Shown here: positions 15,325 through 23,552 of the stretch, in pieces | Layout of the letters: each line of letters starts with the position of its first letter | Position numbering within the stretch: position 1 is the first letter of the stretch | Assembly: GCA_965279095.1 (NCBI GenBank) | Contig: CBDIHH010000005.1 | Location: 62,001-126,000 of the forward strand | Source: CBDIHH01 sp965279095 | GTDB taxonomy: Bacteria > Pseudomonadota > Alphaproteobacteria > Caulobacterales > Caulobacteraceae | Direction of reading: 5' to 3' | Length of the DNA stretch: 64,000 nt | Program-made: the position numbers and the translations under genes | Notes under the pieces: generated by a model | What the model saw: only the letters and a program-made list of their open reading frames with translations | Told to the model about the DNA's origin: nothing | The model's database searches: none

Positions 15325-16343
15325 AGCGCGAAAACTTCTATCGCCGCGACCCCAGCAAGGCGCTGTCCGGCATGATCGGCCTCAGCCTCGAGGAGCGGGG
15401 CGTCTACAACACCGTCCTCGACCTGCTCTACAGCACCTGGCGGCCGCTCGAGGACGACCGGGCTTTCATCGCCAACTGGTGCGGCTGTGCTGTCCAGAAG
15501 CTGAACCCCATCATCCGCCGGCTCCTCGACAAGGGGCGCCTGATCACCTTCGATGAAGGCGGGCGGGTCTATCTGTCGGACGAGGCCTTCGAAGCCGAGC
15601 GCGCGACCGTGAAAGGGGCGCTTCCGACCCGCTCCGGCCGGGGTCAGATCGGGGAGAAGTCAGGAGAAGTCGGGGAGAAGTCGGCGGGTGTCGAGGAGAA
15701 CCCCCCTAGCTGTCAGGACGAAGTGCAACAAAATCAACCTGTTAAGGCCCTAGAGAAGACAAGAGAAGAGAAGAGTATACCCCCTAAGCCCCCTGAGGGG
15801 GCCGAGGTCTTAGTGCTCGTTTCAGCCGAGCCTCTACCCGATCTTATCCGCCAAGCCTTCGACCTCTGGAATGAAACGGCCAAGCGATGCGGCTTGTCCA
15901 AGGCCGAGGACCTGACGGAGAAGCGCCGAAAGGCGATCGGCAAGCGCCTGGAGGGCGGCGGCCTGGACCGTTGGCGACGGGCCCTGGACGCCGTCGAGCA
16001 CAGCAAGTTCTGCCGCGGCCTGGTCCCTGACCGCCCCTGGCGCGCCGGCTTGGATTTCGTGGCATCCCCTTCCGGGTTCCAGAAGCTGGTCGAGGGCAAC
16101 TACGCCCGGGACGCCCGGCCGCCCACGACACTGGTGCCTGCCGGGCCAACGGATCCGCTGGACCGCTGGCGCCGCCCCATGCGCAGCCTCAAGGCCAGCG
16201 GCTACTGGAACACGACCGACGACGGCCCGCGGCCTGGCAAGCCCGGCTGCGAAGTCCCGGCGGCCGTCCTGGTCGAGTTCGGATTCCCAGCCCAGGAGGC
16301 CGCGATCCTCCCTTTTGACCAACCCACCCGGAGAACAGCATGA
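15321..16343 (+). CDS. DUF1376 phage replication protein (YdaU-like)
   Basis: 340 aa from GTG 15321 (GTGA overlap with dnaB). Residues 1-90 (RENFYRRDPSKALSGMIGLSLEERGVYNTVLDLLYSTWRPLEDD by position) match DUF1376, found next to helicase genes in many phages and thought to help initiate replication or load helicase. Residues ~105-165 are a low-complexity linker made from repeated GEKSGEVGEKS units, coded by tandem GGGGAGAAGTC-like DNA. The C-terminal ~150 residues form a separate helical domain with several tryptophans (DRWRRALDAVEHSKFCRG). Confidence 0.8.
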   Translation: MKRENFYRRDPSKALSGMIGLSLEERGVYNTVLDLLYSTWRPLEDDRAFIANWCGCAVQKLNPIIRRLLDKGRLITFDEGGRVYLSDEAFEAERATVKGALPTRSGRGQIGEKSGEVGEKSAGVEENPPSCQDEVQQNQPVKALEKTREEKSIPPKPPEGAEVLVLVSAEPLPDLIRQAFDLWNETAKRCGLSKAEDLTEKRRKAIGKRLEGGGLDRWRRALDAVEHSKFCRGLVPDRPWRAGLDFVASPSGFQKLVEGNYARDARPPTTLVPAGPTDPLDRWRRPMRSLKASGYWNTTDDGPRPGKPGCEVPAAVLVEFGFPAQEAAILPFDQPTRRTA

Positions 16344-16918
16344 CGACTTCAGAAGGCACCTTCTGCCCCACGGTAGCGCGTGGTCCCTACGCCATCCGCA
16401 GCTGGACAATCGGCCGGCTCCGGGTCACGAGCCTGACCGGCTGGCCCTTCCTCGAGTTCAAGATCGAGGGCGAGAGCAACCTCGTCCGCCACGCTCGCCG
16501 AGAGCTGGCGCTGCTGCGTGGTGACGAACCTTGCGAGTTGCAGGACGCTATCGAGCGGAACGTCCTGGCGATGATGCGCGAATTCTCCAAGGCGGGGCAC
16601 AGCGGAAGCAGCGCCCCCTATACCGTCGGCCTGCTGCAGAAGCTGCTGATGTTTGAGCCGATCACCCCCCTTACGGGCGCCGACGACGAGTGGATTGAGG
16701 TTTCAGAATTCGGCGACGGTACGCCGCGCTGGCAAAACACCCGCTGCGGCCGTGTCTTCAAGGACGCGACCGGTGCCTACGACATCGACGGCAAGGTCTT
16801 CCGCGAACCGGACGGCTGCTGCTTTACCAGCCGTGACAGCCGGGTCCCGGTCAACTTCCCCTATTGGCCCAAGACGGAATACGTCGACGTGCCGGCGCCG
16901 GAGAATGAAACCTCATGA
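16340..16918 (+). CDS. conserved phage protein of unknown function
   Basis: 192 aa. It contains MMREFSKAGHSGSSAPYTVGLL (position ~76-97), FEPITPLTGADDEWIEV and a C-terminal YDIDGKVFREPDGCCFTSRDSR...FPYWPKTEYVD block. This combination is widespread in phages of proteobacteria, but its role is not known to me. Start ATG 16340 overlaps the preceding stop as ATGA. Confidence 0.72.
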   Translation: MTTSEGTFCPTVARGPYAIRSWTIGRLRVTSLTGWPFLEFKIEGESNLVRHARRELALLRGDEPCELQDAIERNVLAMMREFSKAGHSGSSAPYTVGLLQKLLMFEPITPLTGADDEWIEVSEFGDGTPRWQNTRCGRVFKDATGAYDIDGKVFREPDGCCFTSRDSRVPVNFPYWPKTEYVDVPAPENETS

Positions 16919-17361
16919 CCCACTACGCCCTTGCCCTGGGGGCTGTCCTGGCCCTGGCCGCGTCGCCCGCCCTGGCCGACCCATGCAAAGCCATCGCCGA
17001 CGACGCCCGGCGCCTGCCGGACTACCTCGCCCGCGGGGCCCTGTTCTCGGGCCCGGTCGTCTACGTCGCCGACGGCGACGGGCTCTGCGTCGAAACGGGC
17101 GAGCGCGGCGCCACGTCCGGCTGGGTCGAGGTCCGGATCGAGGACTTCTACGCGCCCGAGCTGAAGACGCCCGCCGGCCTGGCTGCCAAGCAGGCCCTGG
17201 ACCGGATCACCCGCGGCCGGGAGGTCACCTGCGTCAGCGCTGGCCGGAAGACCTGGGATCGGGTCGTCGCAGTCTGCCGGCTCGGCGGCGTGTCCCTGGC
17301 TGACCGCATGCGGCGCGCCGGGATCCGCGAAGGCGGCAACGCATGGAGGCCGAATCGATGA
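16915..17361 (+). CDS. secreted SNase-like (thermonuclease-fold) protein
   Basis: 148 aa. A signal peptide is visible (hydrophobic ALALGAVLALAASPALA with cleavage after residue ~21). The remainder has the staphylococcal-nuclease pattern V-x-DGDGLCVE, WVEVRIEDFYAPEL and AAKQALDRI ... DRVVAVC. The expected Arg of a classical active site near the APE motif is not clear, so catalysis is uncertain. Export to the periplasm suggests attack on incoming DNA or scavenging; periplasmic nucleases are one way prophages could affect superinfection. Confidence 0.78.
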   Translation: MTHYALALGAVLALAASPALADPCKAIADDARRLPDYLARGALFSGPVVYVADGDGLCVETGERGATSGWVEVRIEDFYAPELKTPAGLAAKQALDRITRGREVTCVSAGRKTWDRVVAVCRLGGVSLADRMRRAGIREGGNAWRPNR

Positions 17362-18455
17362 CCAGGACCACAGCCCTGCGGCCGGCCAAGGTCGCCGCCC
17401 CCATCACCGCCGGCGCCCCGGCGCTCTACGTCGACGAGCGTGGCCGGCGCCACCGCGTGCTGGTCACGACCGAGACTTACCGCGACACCGACGGCACCCT
17501 CATCCGCCAGTGTTCGTTTCTGGACGAGCTGGGCAAGCCCTATGAGGTTGCGGCCGGCGACCTGGAGCCATGCGACGATCGACACCAGCCGCTTGCCGCC
17601 CAGCCGGCGGACCTCGCCACCCCGCGCGGCCGCGGTGTCGAAACGGCAGACTACGGCGCCGGCAGGGTCTATGCGCCGGAGCCCTTCCGCCGCCGCGCGG
17701 TCGTGCACCCGCCAGAAGTCCAGCAGGCCCTGGCCCGCTACGACCGCAGCGACGCCACGCCGCCCCTCGATGTGCAGGTCAACCGGGCTCTGATGACGCC
17801 AGACCAGGTGCGCCGCTACGAGAGCGCCATCGCCAAGATCGAGGCGGCCAAGTCCGGCCCGCACCGTAACCAGCGCCGTCTGGAGGCGCGCGCCGTCCTT
17901 GTCGACCTGCAGCGGGAGCTGAGCGACCACCTGGTCGAGCTCGAGGTCGCCAAGGGCAACGTCGAGACCATCAAGACCGCCAACCGCCGCGGCGAAGAGG
18001 TCAACGTCACCGACCGGAGCATCCGCGTGAACGATCGGGACGGCCTGCGGTCGCTCTACGAGCGCGAGAAGCTGACCACCCGCCAATACGACGAGGGCAT
18101 GCGCTTCCGTGAAGGGCACCAAGCACGATCGGCTGACCTCGGGTCGCAGATGGGGAACGAGGGGCCGGGCGCCGGCCATCGCCACGAGCAGTTCGTTGCC
18201 ACCCGCGCGGAGCGCGCCTTCATGCTGGAGCGCAACGCTCGCATCCGCCGCGCCGTCGCCCTCCAGAGCATCAGCCATCCCTCGGCGCTGCAGATGCTGG
18301 ATTGGGTCGCCGGCGAGGGGCAGTCCATCTCCGCGTTCGGGAAGGGGCGGACCTACGAGCGGAACGTCAAGGCACTGGTGTTTGCGCTGGACTTGGCCAT
18401 TGCCATGCCGATGAAAAGGCCGGAGACGGCTAAAGGGTCGGAAGGCGGCGGATGA
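17358..18455 (+). CDS. large hypothetical early protein (DUF6456-like C-terminus possible)
   Basis: 365 aa from ATG 17358 (ATGA overlap); an ATG five codons upstream is less likely. The N-terminal half is proline/arginine-rich. Residues ~150-240 are coiled coil (YESAIAKIEAAKSGPHRNQRRLEARAVLVDLQRELSDHLVELEVAK by position). Residues ~225-345 (LRSLYEREKLTTRQYDEGMRFREGHQ ... SISAFGKGRTYERNVKALVFALDLA) look like a helical DNA-related domain of the DUF6456 type. It may be a late-gene regulator, being near the end of the early operon; this is inference. Confidence 0.55.
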   Translation: MTRTTALRPAKVAAPITAGAPALYVDERGRRHRVLVTTETYRDTDGTLIRQCSFLDELGKPYEVAAGDLEPCDDRHQPLAAQPADLATPRGRGVETADYGAGRVYAPEPFRRRAVVHPPEVQQALARYDRSDATPPLDVQVNRALMTPDQVRRYESAIAKIEAAKSGPHRNQRRLEARAVLVDLQRELSDHLVELEVAKGNVETIKTANRRGEEVNVTDRSIRVNDRDGLRSLYEREKLTTRQYDEGMRFREGHQARSADLGSQMGNEGPGAGHRHEQFVATRAERAFMLERNARIRRAVALQSISHPSALQMLDWVAGEGQSISAFGKGRTYERNVKALVFALDLAIAMPMKRPETAKGSEGGG

Positions 18456-18784
18456 GCAGAGTGAGCGGCATTGTGCTGATGATTTCGGCCGGCGAAGAGG
18501 TGGAGGAAGGCGTTCGGCCAGCCGCGGTTCGCTCCCTCGACGATTGGTGCGCTGGCAACGGCTGTCTCCCTCTCGTCGATGTGACCGACATGACCCCAAG
18601 GGGTAAGCACCCTCAGGTGCTGATCTACGGCGGCGGCTACAACAACCTCGACGAGGAAGCCTTTGCTGCGGCGTTCATGGCGCAGGCATGGGAGTGCCCC
18701 GAAAACGCGGTGCTGATCATAAACCCTGAAGAAGGCCCGGCCGAGGTCTATCGGCCCCATGGGTGGCGGTCTTGCGGGGGCTGA
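18452..18784 (+). CDS. hypothetical early phage protein
   Basis: 110 aa, appears to be an alpha/beta domain (GIVLMISAGEEV, CLPLVDVTDM, PQVLIYGGGYNNLDEEAFAAAFMAQAW, AVLIINPEEGPAEVYRPHGW). Not recognised. ATGA overlap with the preceding gene. Its stop lies seven bases before the hairpin at 18791..18811. Confidence 0.55.
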   Translation: MSRVSGIVLMISAGEEVEEGVRPAAVRSLDDWCAGNGCLPLVDVTDMTPRGKHPQVLIYGGGYNNLDEEAFAAAFMAQAWECPENAVLIINPEEGPAEVYRPHGWRSCGG

Positions 18785-18790
18785 AGTAGC

Positions 18791-18811
18791 GTTCTCCGAC
18801 GCTAGGAGAAC
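18791..18811 (+). promoter_or_regulatory. hairpin sequestering a ribosome-binding site
   Basis: Perfect 7-bp inverted repeat GTTCTCC-N7-GGAGAAC. The 3' arm contains the AGGAGA ribosome-binding site of the 59-codon gene starting at 18815. In mRNA the site would be base-paired unless ribosomes or a partner open it. An alternative smaller stem AGCG...CGCT (18788-18803) excludes it. Confidence 0.5.
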
Positions 18812-18814
18812 CAC

Positions 18815-18994
18815 ATGATCGACGACAGCGACTATCGCGAGGGCTTCATGCAGGGGTTTCGCGCTGTCCGCGGTAGTGCGGCCGCGACACCTGCGCTTCC
18901 CGCGCGGCCGGCGACAAAAGCTGGGCGGACCCCCTTCCAGATGGGCATTATCAAGGGCGTGGAGCGGGGGCTTGGCCGCGACCTCGAGATCTGA
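18815..18994 (+). CDS. small hypothetical protein, last gene of rightward early operon
   Basis: 59 aa from ATG 18815 with AGGAGA nine bases upstream, ending at TGA 18994 directly against the stop of the convergent XRE gene. The sequence repeats a short GF/GI helix motif: YREGFMQGFRAVRG at the start and FQMGIIKGVERGLGRD at the end, joined by an Ala/Pro linker. Not recognised. Translation may be controlled by the hairpin overlapping its ribosome-binding site. Confidence 0.5.
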   Translation: MIDDSDYREGFMQGFRAVRGSAAATPALPARPATKAGRTPFQMGIIKGVERGLGRDLEI

Positions 18995-19201
18995 TTAAGC
19001 CGCCCGTCTCCACTCCGGCAGCCCGAACGCCAGGGCGGAGCAGGCGAGGGCGATGTGCGCCGGGATCCGCGCCTCACCCCGCCGATAGCCCTTCACCGTG
19101 TTGCGGCAGACGCCGAGTCGCCGCGCCGCCTCGCGCTCCGAAAGCGGCCGGCCGCCGCGCCCCATGAGCGTCAGCCATGCAGAGAAGTCGATCGGCGACA
19201 T
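18995..19201 (-). CDS. XRE-type HTH regulator
   Basis: 68 aa. Residues ~20-50 (LSEREAARRLGVCRNTVKGYRRGEARIP) form a Cro/CI-type helix-turn-helix, followed by a hydrophobic helix and WRRA. No good ribosome-binding site is seen. It is transcribed against the early operon and abuts its last gene stop to stop. It probably pairs with the gene at 19361..19927 upstream on the same strand, from which it is separated by 159 bases. Confidence 0.68.
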   Translation of the reverse strand: MSPIDFSAWLTLMGRGGRPLSEREAARRLGVCRNTVKGYRRGEARIPAHIALACSALAFGLPEWRRAA

Positions 19202-19360
19202 TTTTTTCGCGGCTCACTTCTGATCCAGGCCATGGAACGGCTCAATATGTAGCATAAACCCCGGCCAAACGGCATAGATGTGGCCCGCGCCCCCATTGAC
19301 GGCGGAACCCTAAGCGGTGATTTTCGCCATGTTCCGGGGGTGCGAGCCGGGTCGCCGGCC

Positions 19361-19927
19361 CTAATCGTCGCCGACCCGTTGCAAGAAGCTCCGCGTCGAC
19401 TCGACTTCCTCGCCGTTCTTCAGCGTGATGACGGTTCGGATCTTGGTGACGAGCTTGTGCGCGTCTACCCCGTTGTCCTTGACCCGGATTTCGCCGGTCT
19501 TGCCGCCGATGATGATGTGCGCCTTCTCCCCGCTTCCATCGCGGTCTCCGACTAGGAGATGCTCATCACCGTCGTCGCCGCGATGGCGGCTTTCAACGAA
19601 CATGCCGTCCATCTCAAGACGGCGCTTGATGGTTCGCTCTGCCTCATGTTGCTCGAGCAGTTCCAGGTAAGGCTCGAAGCGACCCCAAGGGGGCGATGCC
19701 GGATAGGGGTCTCCCTCCTTGTGCCAAGTGGCGGTGCGCGACCGGGCGGCCTGAAGTTTCTGGTATCGGAGGGCCGGCAAAGTGTCCCCGGTGAAGACCT
19801 CATCTAGATAGGCGATGAAGTCGCGATGCAGTGCGTCGACCCGATCTCGGGTCCAAAGGTTCTCCAAGAGCGCGGGCTGAGCGGCCCAAAGCCGCTTCAT
19901 GATTTCTCTCCCTCGGTCAGCGGCCAT
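19361..19927 (-). CDS. unknown lysogenic-strand protein
   Basis: 188 aa from ATG 19927 (GGAGGG six bases upstream); the open frame beyond it is shadow of the terminase gene. The N-terminal ~100 residues are helical and rich in Trp/Leu (RLWAAQPALLENLWTRDRVDALHRDFIAYLDEVF). The C-terminal ~70 residues are beta-rich and charged (FVESRHRGDDGDEHLLVGDRDGSG, AHIIIGGKTGEIRVKDNGV). I recognise no family. It is divergent from the terminase small-subunit gene with only 34 bases between the start codons, so its promoter lies within terS or that gap. It could be a moron with function in the lysogen. Confidence 0.6.
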   Translation of the reverse strand: MAADRGREIMKRLWAAQPALLENLWTRDRVDALHRDFIAYLDEVFTGDTLPALRYQKLQAARSRTATWHKEGDPYPASPPWGRFEPYLELLEQHEAERTIKRRLEMDGMFVESRHRGDDGDEHLLVGDRDGSGEKAHIIIGGKTGEIRVKDNGVDAHKLVTKIRTVITLKNGEEVESTRSFLQRVGDD

Positions 19928-19961
19928 CGTCCCTCCGGATTGCGATTCCCAGGAGCATATC

Positions 19962-20411
19962 ATGCCGGCAGACGCCGCGCCGGAAGGGGAGGTTTCGCTA
20001 GCGCCTAATAAAGGCGGGCGGCCTCCGAAACTCACCGCCGATAAGGCCACGCTCGATATCCTCGAGGGTATGGGCCAGATCCAGTGCACGACCAAGGAAG
20101 CGGCCTGCGTCCTAAAGGTCGCCGAGAGCACCTTCCTCCGCTTTCTGTCCGACAACGCGGACGCTCGCGACGCCTTCGACATGGGCAAGGGGCAGGGGCT
20201 GCAGTCGCTGAGGCGCACGCAGTTCAAGCTCGCAGAGACAAACGCCGCGATGGCGATCTTCCTCGGCAAGAACTACCTCGGCCAGACCGACAAGCAGGAG
20301 TTCGAGCACAGTGGCGGCATCGACGTCTCCCACGCTCGGCAACGTCTCCGGGATAAGGTCGCTGGCGTCGTTGCCGCTGGAACAGCAGCGAGAGCTTCTT
20401 CAGCGGATTGA
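19962..20411 (+). CDS. terS: terminase small subunit
   Basis: 149 aa from ATG 19962 with AGGAG in front. N-terminal GGRPPKLTADKATLDILEGMGQ, then an HTH (TTKEAACVLKVAESTFLRFLSDN, residues ~46-68) and LKLAETNAAMAIFLGKNYLGQTDKQ at the C-terminus; these are features of small terminase subunits that recognise the packaging site. The start of terL overlaps its 3' end by ~100 bases in another frame. Confidence 0.8.
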   Translation: MPADAAPEGEVSLAPNKGGRPPKLTADKATLDILEGMGQIQCTTKEAACVLKVAESTFLRFLSDNADARDAFDMGKGQGLQSLRRTQFKLAETNAAMAIFLGKNYLGQTDKQEFEHSGGIDVSHARQRLRDKVAGVVAAGTAARASSAD

Positions 20412-21687
20412 CCGCATGGACGACGAGGAGGCGATCCTCCTCGAATATGACTGGGAATTCTGGGCCCGCGAGAACCAGCTGCCGCCGAAGGGCGCCTGGT
20501 CCTACTGGATGATCCTGGCCGGCCGCGGCTTCGGCAAGACCCGGACCGGGGCCGAGTGGGTGCGCAGCCAGGTAGGCCTAGGTCGAGAGCGCCTTGCCCT
20601 GGTAGGTCCGACCGCCGCCGACGTCCGCGACGTCATGGTCGAAGGCGAGAGCGGCATTCTCGCGATCAGTCCGCCCTGGGAGCGGCCGATCTTCCAGCCA
20701 TCGAAGCGCCGCCTGGTGTGGCCCAACGGGGCGATGGCGTTCCTCTACTCGGCCGAGGAGCCTGAGCGGCTTCGTGGCCCGCAGCACGACGGCGCCTGGG
20801 CCGATGAACTCGCCGCATGGAAATACCTTCAGGACACCTGGGACCAGCTGCAGTTCGGCCTGCGGCTCGGTGACAACCCGCAAGCGGTCATCACGACCAC
20901 CCCGAAGCCTTTGCCGCTGGTGCGCCAGCTGGTCGCCGACCCGGACTGCAAACTCAGCCGCGGCTCCACCTACGACAACAAGGCCAACCTGGCCCCCACC
21001 TTCGTCTCCAAGATCATCAAGCGCTACGAGGGCACCAAGCTCGGCCAGCAGGAACTGCACGCCGAGGTCTTGGACGATGTCCCCGGCGCCCTGTGGCCGT
21101 ACGAGACCATCCTTAAGGCTCGGCTCGCCAAGCACCCCGATCTTCAGCGCGTTGTGGTCGCGATCGACCCCTCTGGCTCGAACGGCGAGGATGAGGGCGA
21201 CCAACAGGGCATCGTCATCGCCGGCCTGGGGGTCGATGGCCGGGCCTATGTCCTCGGTGACTGGACCTGCAAGCTCTCGCCCGCGGGGTGGGGGCAACGC
21301 GGCATAGCCGCCTTTGACCGCTATCAGGCCGACCGCATCGTCGCCGAAAAGAACTACGGCGGCGACATGGTCCGCTTCGTGATCCAGACCGCACGCAAGA
21401 CCGCGCCGGTCGAGTTGGTGAACGCCAGCCGGGGCAAGGTCGTCCGGGCCGAACCCGTTGCCGCCCTCTACGAGCAAGGCCGCGTCTCGCATGTCATCGC
21501 CGACAGCGACGACCAAGGGCGCGTCATCGACAACCCATTGGCTGAGCTGGAGGAGGAGATGCGCTTGACCGGCTCCACTGGCTACATGGGCGTTGGCTCA
21601 CCGAACCGGATGGACGCCCTGGTCTGGGCGCTCACCGATCTGATGCTGGGTGAGGACACCTACGACAGCAGCCTCGGCTGGGTCTGA
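20311..21687 (+). CDS. terL: terminase large subunit (packaging ATPase/nuclease)
   Basis: 458 aa from GTG 20311 (AGGAG ten bases upstream). The LASLPLEQQRELL segment before Met36 fits the family and supports the early start. Walker A is MILAGRGFGKTRTG (residues ~68-80) and Walker B WADELAAW. The C-terminal RNase H-like nuclease domain starts with VVVAIDPSGSN (~residue 284) and has AEKNYGGDMV and a final MDALVWALTDLML. It pumps DNA into the prohead and cuts concatemers. Confidence 0.93.
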   Translation: MAASTSPTLGNVSGIRSLASLPLEQQRELLQRIDRMDDEEAILLEYDWEFWARENQLPPKGAWSYWMILAGRGFGKTRTGAEWVRSQVGLGRERLALVGPTAADVRDVMVEGESGILAISPPWERPIFQPSKRRLVWPNGAMAFLYSAEEPERLRGPQHDGAWADELAAWKYLQDTWDQLQFGLRLGDNPQAVITTTPKPLPLVRQLVADPDCKLSRGSTYDNKANLAPTFVSKIIKRYEGTKLGQQELHAEVLDDVPGALWPYETILKARLAKHPDLQRVVVAIDPSGSNGEDEGDQQGIVIAGLGVDGRAYVLGDWTCKLSPAGWGQRGIAAFDRYQADRIVAEKNYGGDMVRFVIQTARKTAPVELVNASRGKVVRAEPVAALYEQGRVSHVIADSDDQGRVIDNPLAELEEEMRLTGSTGYMGVGSPNRMDALVWALTDLMLGEDTYDSSLGWV

Positions 21688-21689
21688 GC

Positions 21690-23552
21690 GTGTATATCTT
21701 CGATAGCCTGCAGAACCTCGTCAGCGGCATGGGGCGCAAAGGGAAGTCGGTCCAGACCACCTTTGCGGCCCCCCTTCTGCTGACGCACCTGGACCTCTTG
21801 AACGCCTACCGTGGCGACTGGATCGCGCGGAAGGTCGTCAACATCCCGGCGTTCGACATGGTGCGCGCCTGGCGCGACCTGCAGGCCGACGCGAAATCGA
21901 TCGAGGCCATCGAGACCGAGGAGCGCCGCCTACAGATCCGCGCCAAGGTGCTGAAGGCCCTGAAGTGGGCTCGCCTCTTCGGCGGGTCAGCTATCATCCT
22001 CGGCGTCAATCAGGGCCAGGCCCGCGAGCCCCTCGACGTCGCGCGGCTGGGCAAGGGCGCCTTGCAGTTCGCGCACGTCGTCAGTCGCTACGAGATCACG
22101 GCCGGCGAGCCTGAGCGAAACATCCTCGCCGAGGGCTACGGACTTCCGACCTACTACCGGATGACCAGCACGTCCGGCGGCCAGGCGGACATCCACCCGT
22201 CCCGCGTGCTGCGCTTCGGCGGCGAGGAGCTGCCAGAGATCGGGCGGACCGATAGCTGGGGCGACTCTGTCCTGCTCTCGGTCGATGAGGCCGTGAAGAA
22301 TGCCGGCCTGACCACCAGCGGCATCGCAGCCCTAGTGCAAGAGGCCAAGGTCGACGTCTACAAGATCAAGAACCTGACGCAGAACGTGGGCAACGCCGAC
22401 TACGTCAAGCGGCTGCAGACGCGGGTCTCCTTGGCCAACGAGGCCAAGTCGATCGAGAACGCCCTCCTCATGGACGCCGAGGAGGAGTGGCAGCAGAAGA
22501 CCATCAACTTCGCCCAGCTGCCCGATGTGCTCCGGATGTATCTGCAGGTCGCCGCCGGCGCCGCGGACATTCCCGCCACCCGGTTCCTGGGCCAATCCCC
22601 CGACGGCATGAACGCCACGGGCGAGGGCGACCTGCGCAACTATTACGACCGCCTCAGCGCCGGCCAGGACATGGACCTGCGACCGCAGCTGGAGCAGCTG
22701 GACGAGATCATGGTGCGGTCGGCCATCGGGTCGCGCCCGGCCGACTACTATTTCGAGTTCGCGCCCCTCTGGCAGCTGAGCGAGAAAGAACGCGCGGACA
22801 TCTTCAACATCAAGGCGACCGCGGCCCGGACCCTGGCTGGCACAGGCGGCGCCTCCCCCTCCCTGATGCCCATCGAGGCCCTGTCGGACGCCCTGGTGAA
22901 CACCTTCGTCGAGGACGGGTCGCTGCCGGGCCTGGAGGCGGCGATCGAGGAGTTCGGTCGCCTGGCCGATCAGGAGGAGGACACGGCCGCGCTGGCCGCC
23001 GCCCTGCCGCCGCCGGCCAAGCCCGACCTGAAGCTGGTCGCCAACGACGCCGCGCCGCGAACGCTCTACGTCAGCCGGCGCCTGGTGAACACCGCCGAGG
23101 TGATCGCCTGGGCCAAGGGCCAGGGGTTCAAGTCCACCCTGCCGGCCGAAGACCTGCACGTCACCGTCACCTTCAGCCGCGCCGCCGTGGACTGGATGAA
23201 GATGGGCGACAACTGGAGCGGGGACGCCAAGGGCAGCATCACCATCCCGCCCGGCGGACCTCGCCTCGTCGAGCCGCTGGGGGACAAGGGCGCCGTCGTC
23301 CTGCTCTTCGCCTCGTCCGACCTGCAATGGCGGCACGCGGCGATGATCGAGGCCGGGGCCTCCTGGGACTATCCGGAGTATCAGCCCCACCTGACGCTCA
23401 CCTATGACGCGGGCGACATGGACCTGTCGAAGGTCGAGCCCTACCGCGGCGAGCTCGTGTTTGGGCCCGAGCGGTTCGAAGAACTTGACGAGGACTGGGC
23501 GGCGAAGGTCGTCGAAGACGGAGGCCTGCCCGGGGGCGCCGACCCTTTCTGA
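21690..23552 (+). CDS. portal protein fused to Acb1-like 2H phosphoesterase domain
   Basis: 620 aa from GTG 21690. Residues ~1-430 are a DUF1073-type portal (LLTHLDLLNAYRGDWIARKVVNIPAFDMVRAWR by position; ATRFLGQSPDGMNATGEGDLRNYYD). Residues ~465-610 form a second domain with two HxT motifs, LHVTVTFS (H490, T492) and PHLTLTYD (H567, T569), 77 residues apart. That is the signature of 2H phosphoesterases, and the fold pairing with this portal type is that of anti-CBASS Acb1. It could cleave cyclic oligonucleotide signals of host CBASS defence. The stop is immediately preceded by a slippery CCCTTTC. Confidence 0.85.
   Translation: MYIFDSLQNLVSGMGRKGKSVQTTFAAPLLLTHLDLLNAYRGDWIARKVVNIPAFDMVRAWRDLQADAKSIEAIETEERRLQIRAKVLKALKWARLFGGSAIILGVNQGQAREPLDVARLGKGALQFAHVVSRYEITAGEPERNILAEGYGLPTYYRMTSTSGGQADIHPSRVLRFGGEELPEIGRTDSWGDSVLLSVDEAVKNAGLTTSGIAALVQEAKVDVYKIKNLTQNVGNADYVKRLQTRVSLANEAKSIENALLMDAEEEWQQKTINFAQLPDVLRMYLQVAAGAADIPATRFLGQSPDGMNATGEGDLRNYYDRLSAGQDMDLRPQLEQLDEIMVRSAIGSRPADYYFEFAPLWQLSEKERADIFNIKATAARTLAGTGGASPSLMPIEALSDALVNTFVEDGSLPGLEAAIEEFGRLADQEEDTAALAAALPPPAKPDLKLVANDAAPRTLYVSRRLVNTAEVIAWAKGQGFKSTLPAEDLHVTVTFSRAAVDWMKMGDNWSGDAKGSITIPPGGPRLVEPLGDKGAVVLLFASSDLQWRHAAMIEAGASWDYPEYQPHLTLTYDAGDMDLSKVEPYRGELVFGPERFEELDEDWAAKVVEDGGLPGGADPF
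23543..23552 (+). promoter_or_regulatory. possible -1 ribosomal frameshift site at end of portal gene
   Basis: The last portal codons read GAC CCT TTC TGA. C-CCT-TTC (23543-23549) is a perfect X-XXY-YYZ heptamer directly before the stop. A -1 slip would continue with CTG AGC GAC into the PBECR ORF, which is open across the junction without any ATG, GTG or TTG until 23678. Confidence 0.4.

Noticed and set aside
15788..15802. GCCCCC-TGA-GGGGGC hairpin as terminator
   Set aside because: It lies within the DUF1376 gene and has no T-run, so I read it as coding sequence of the low-complexity linker.
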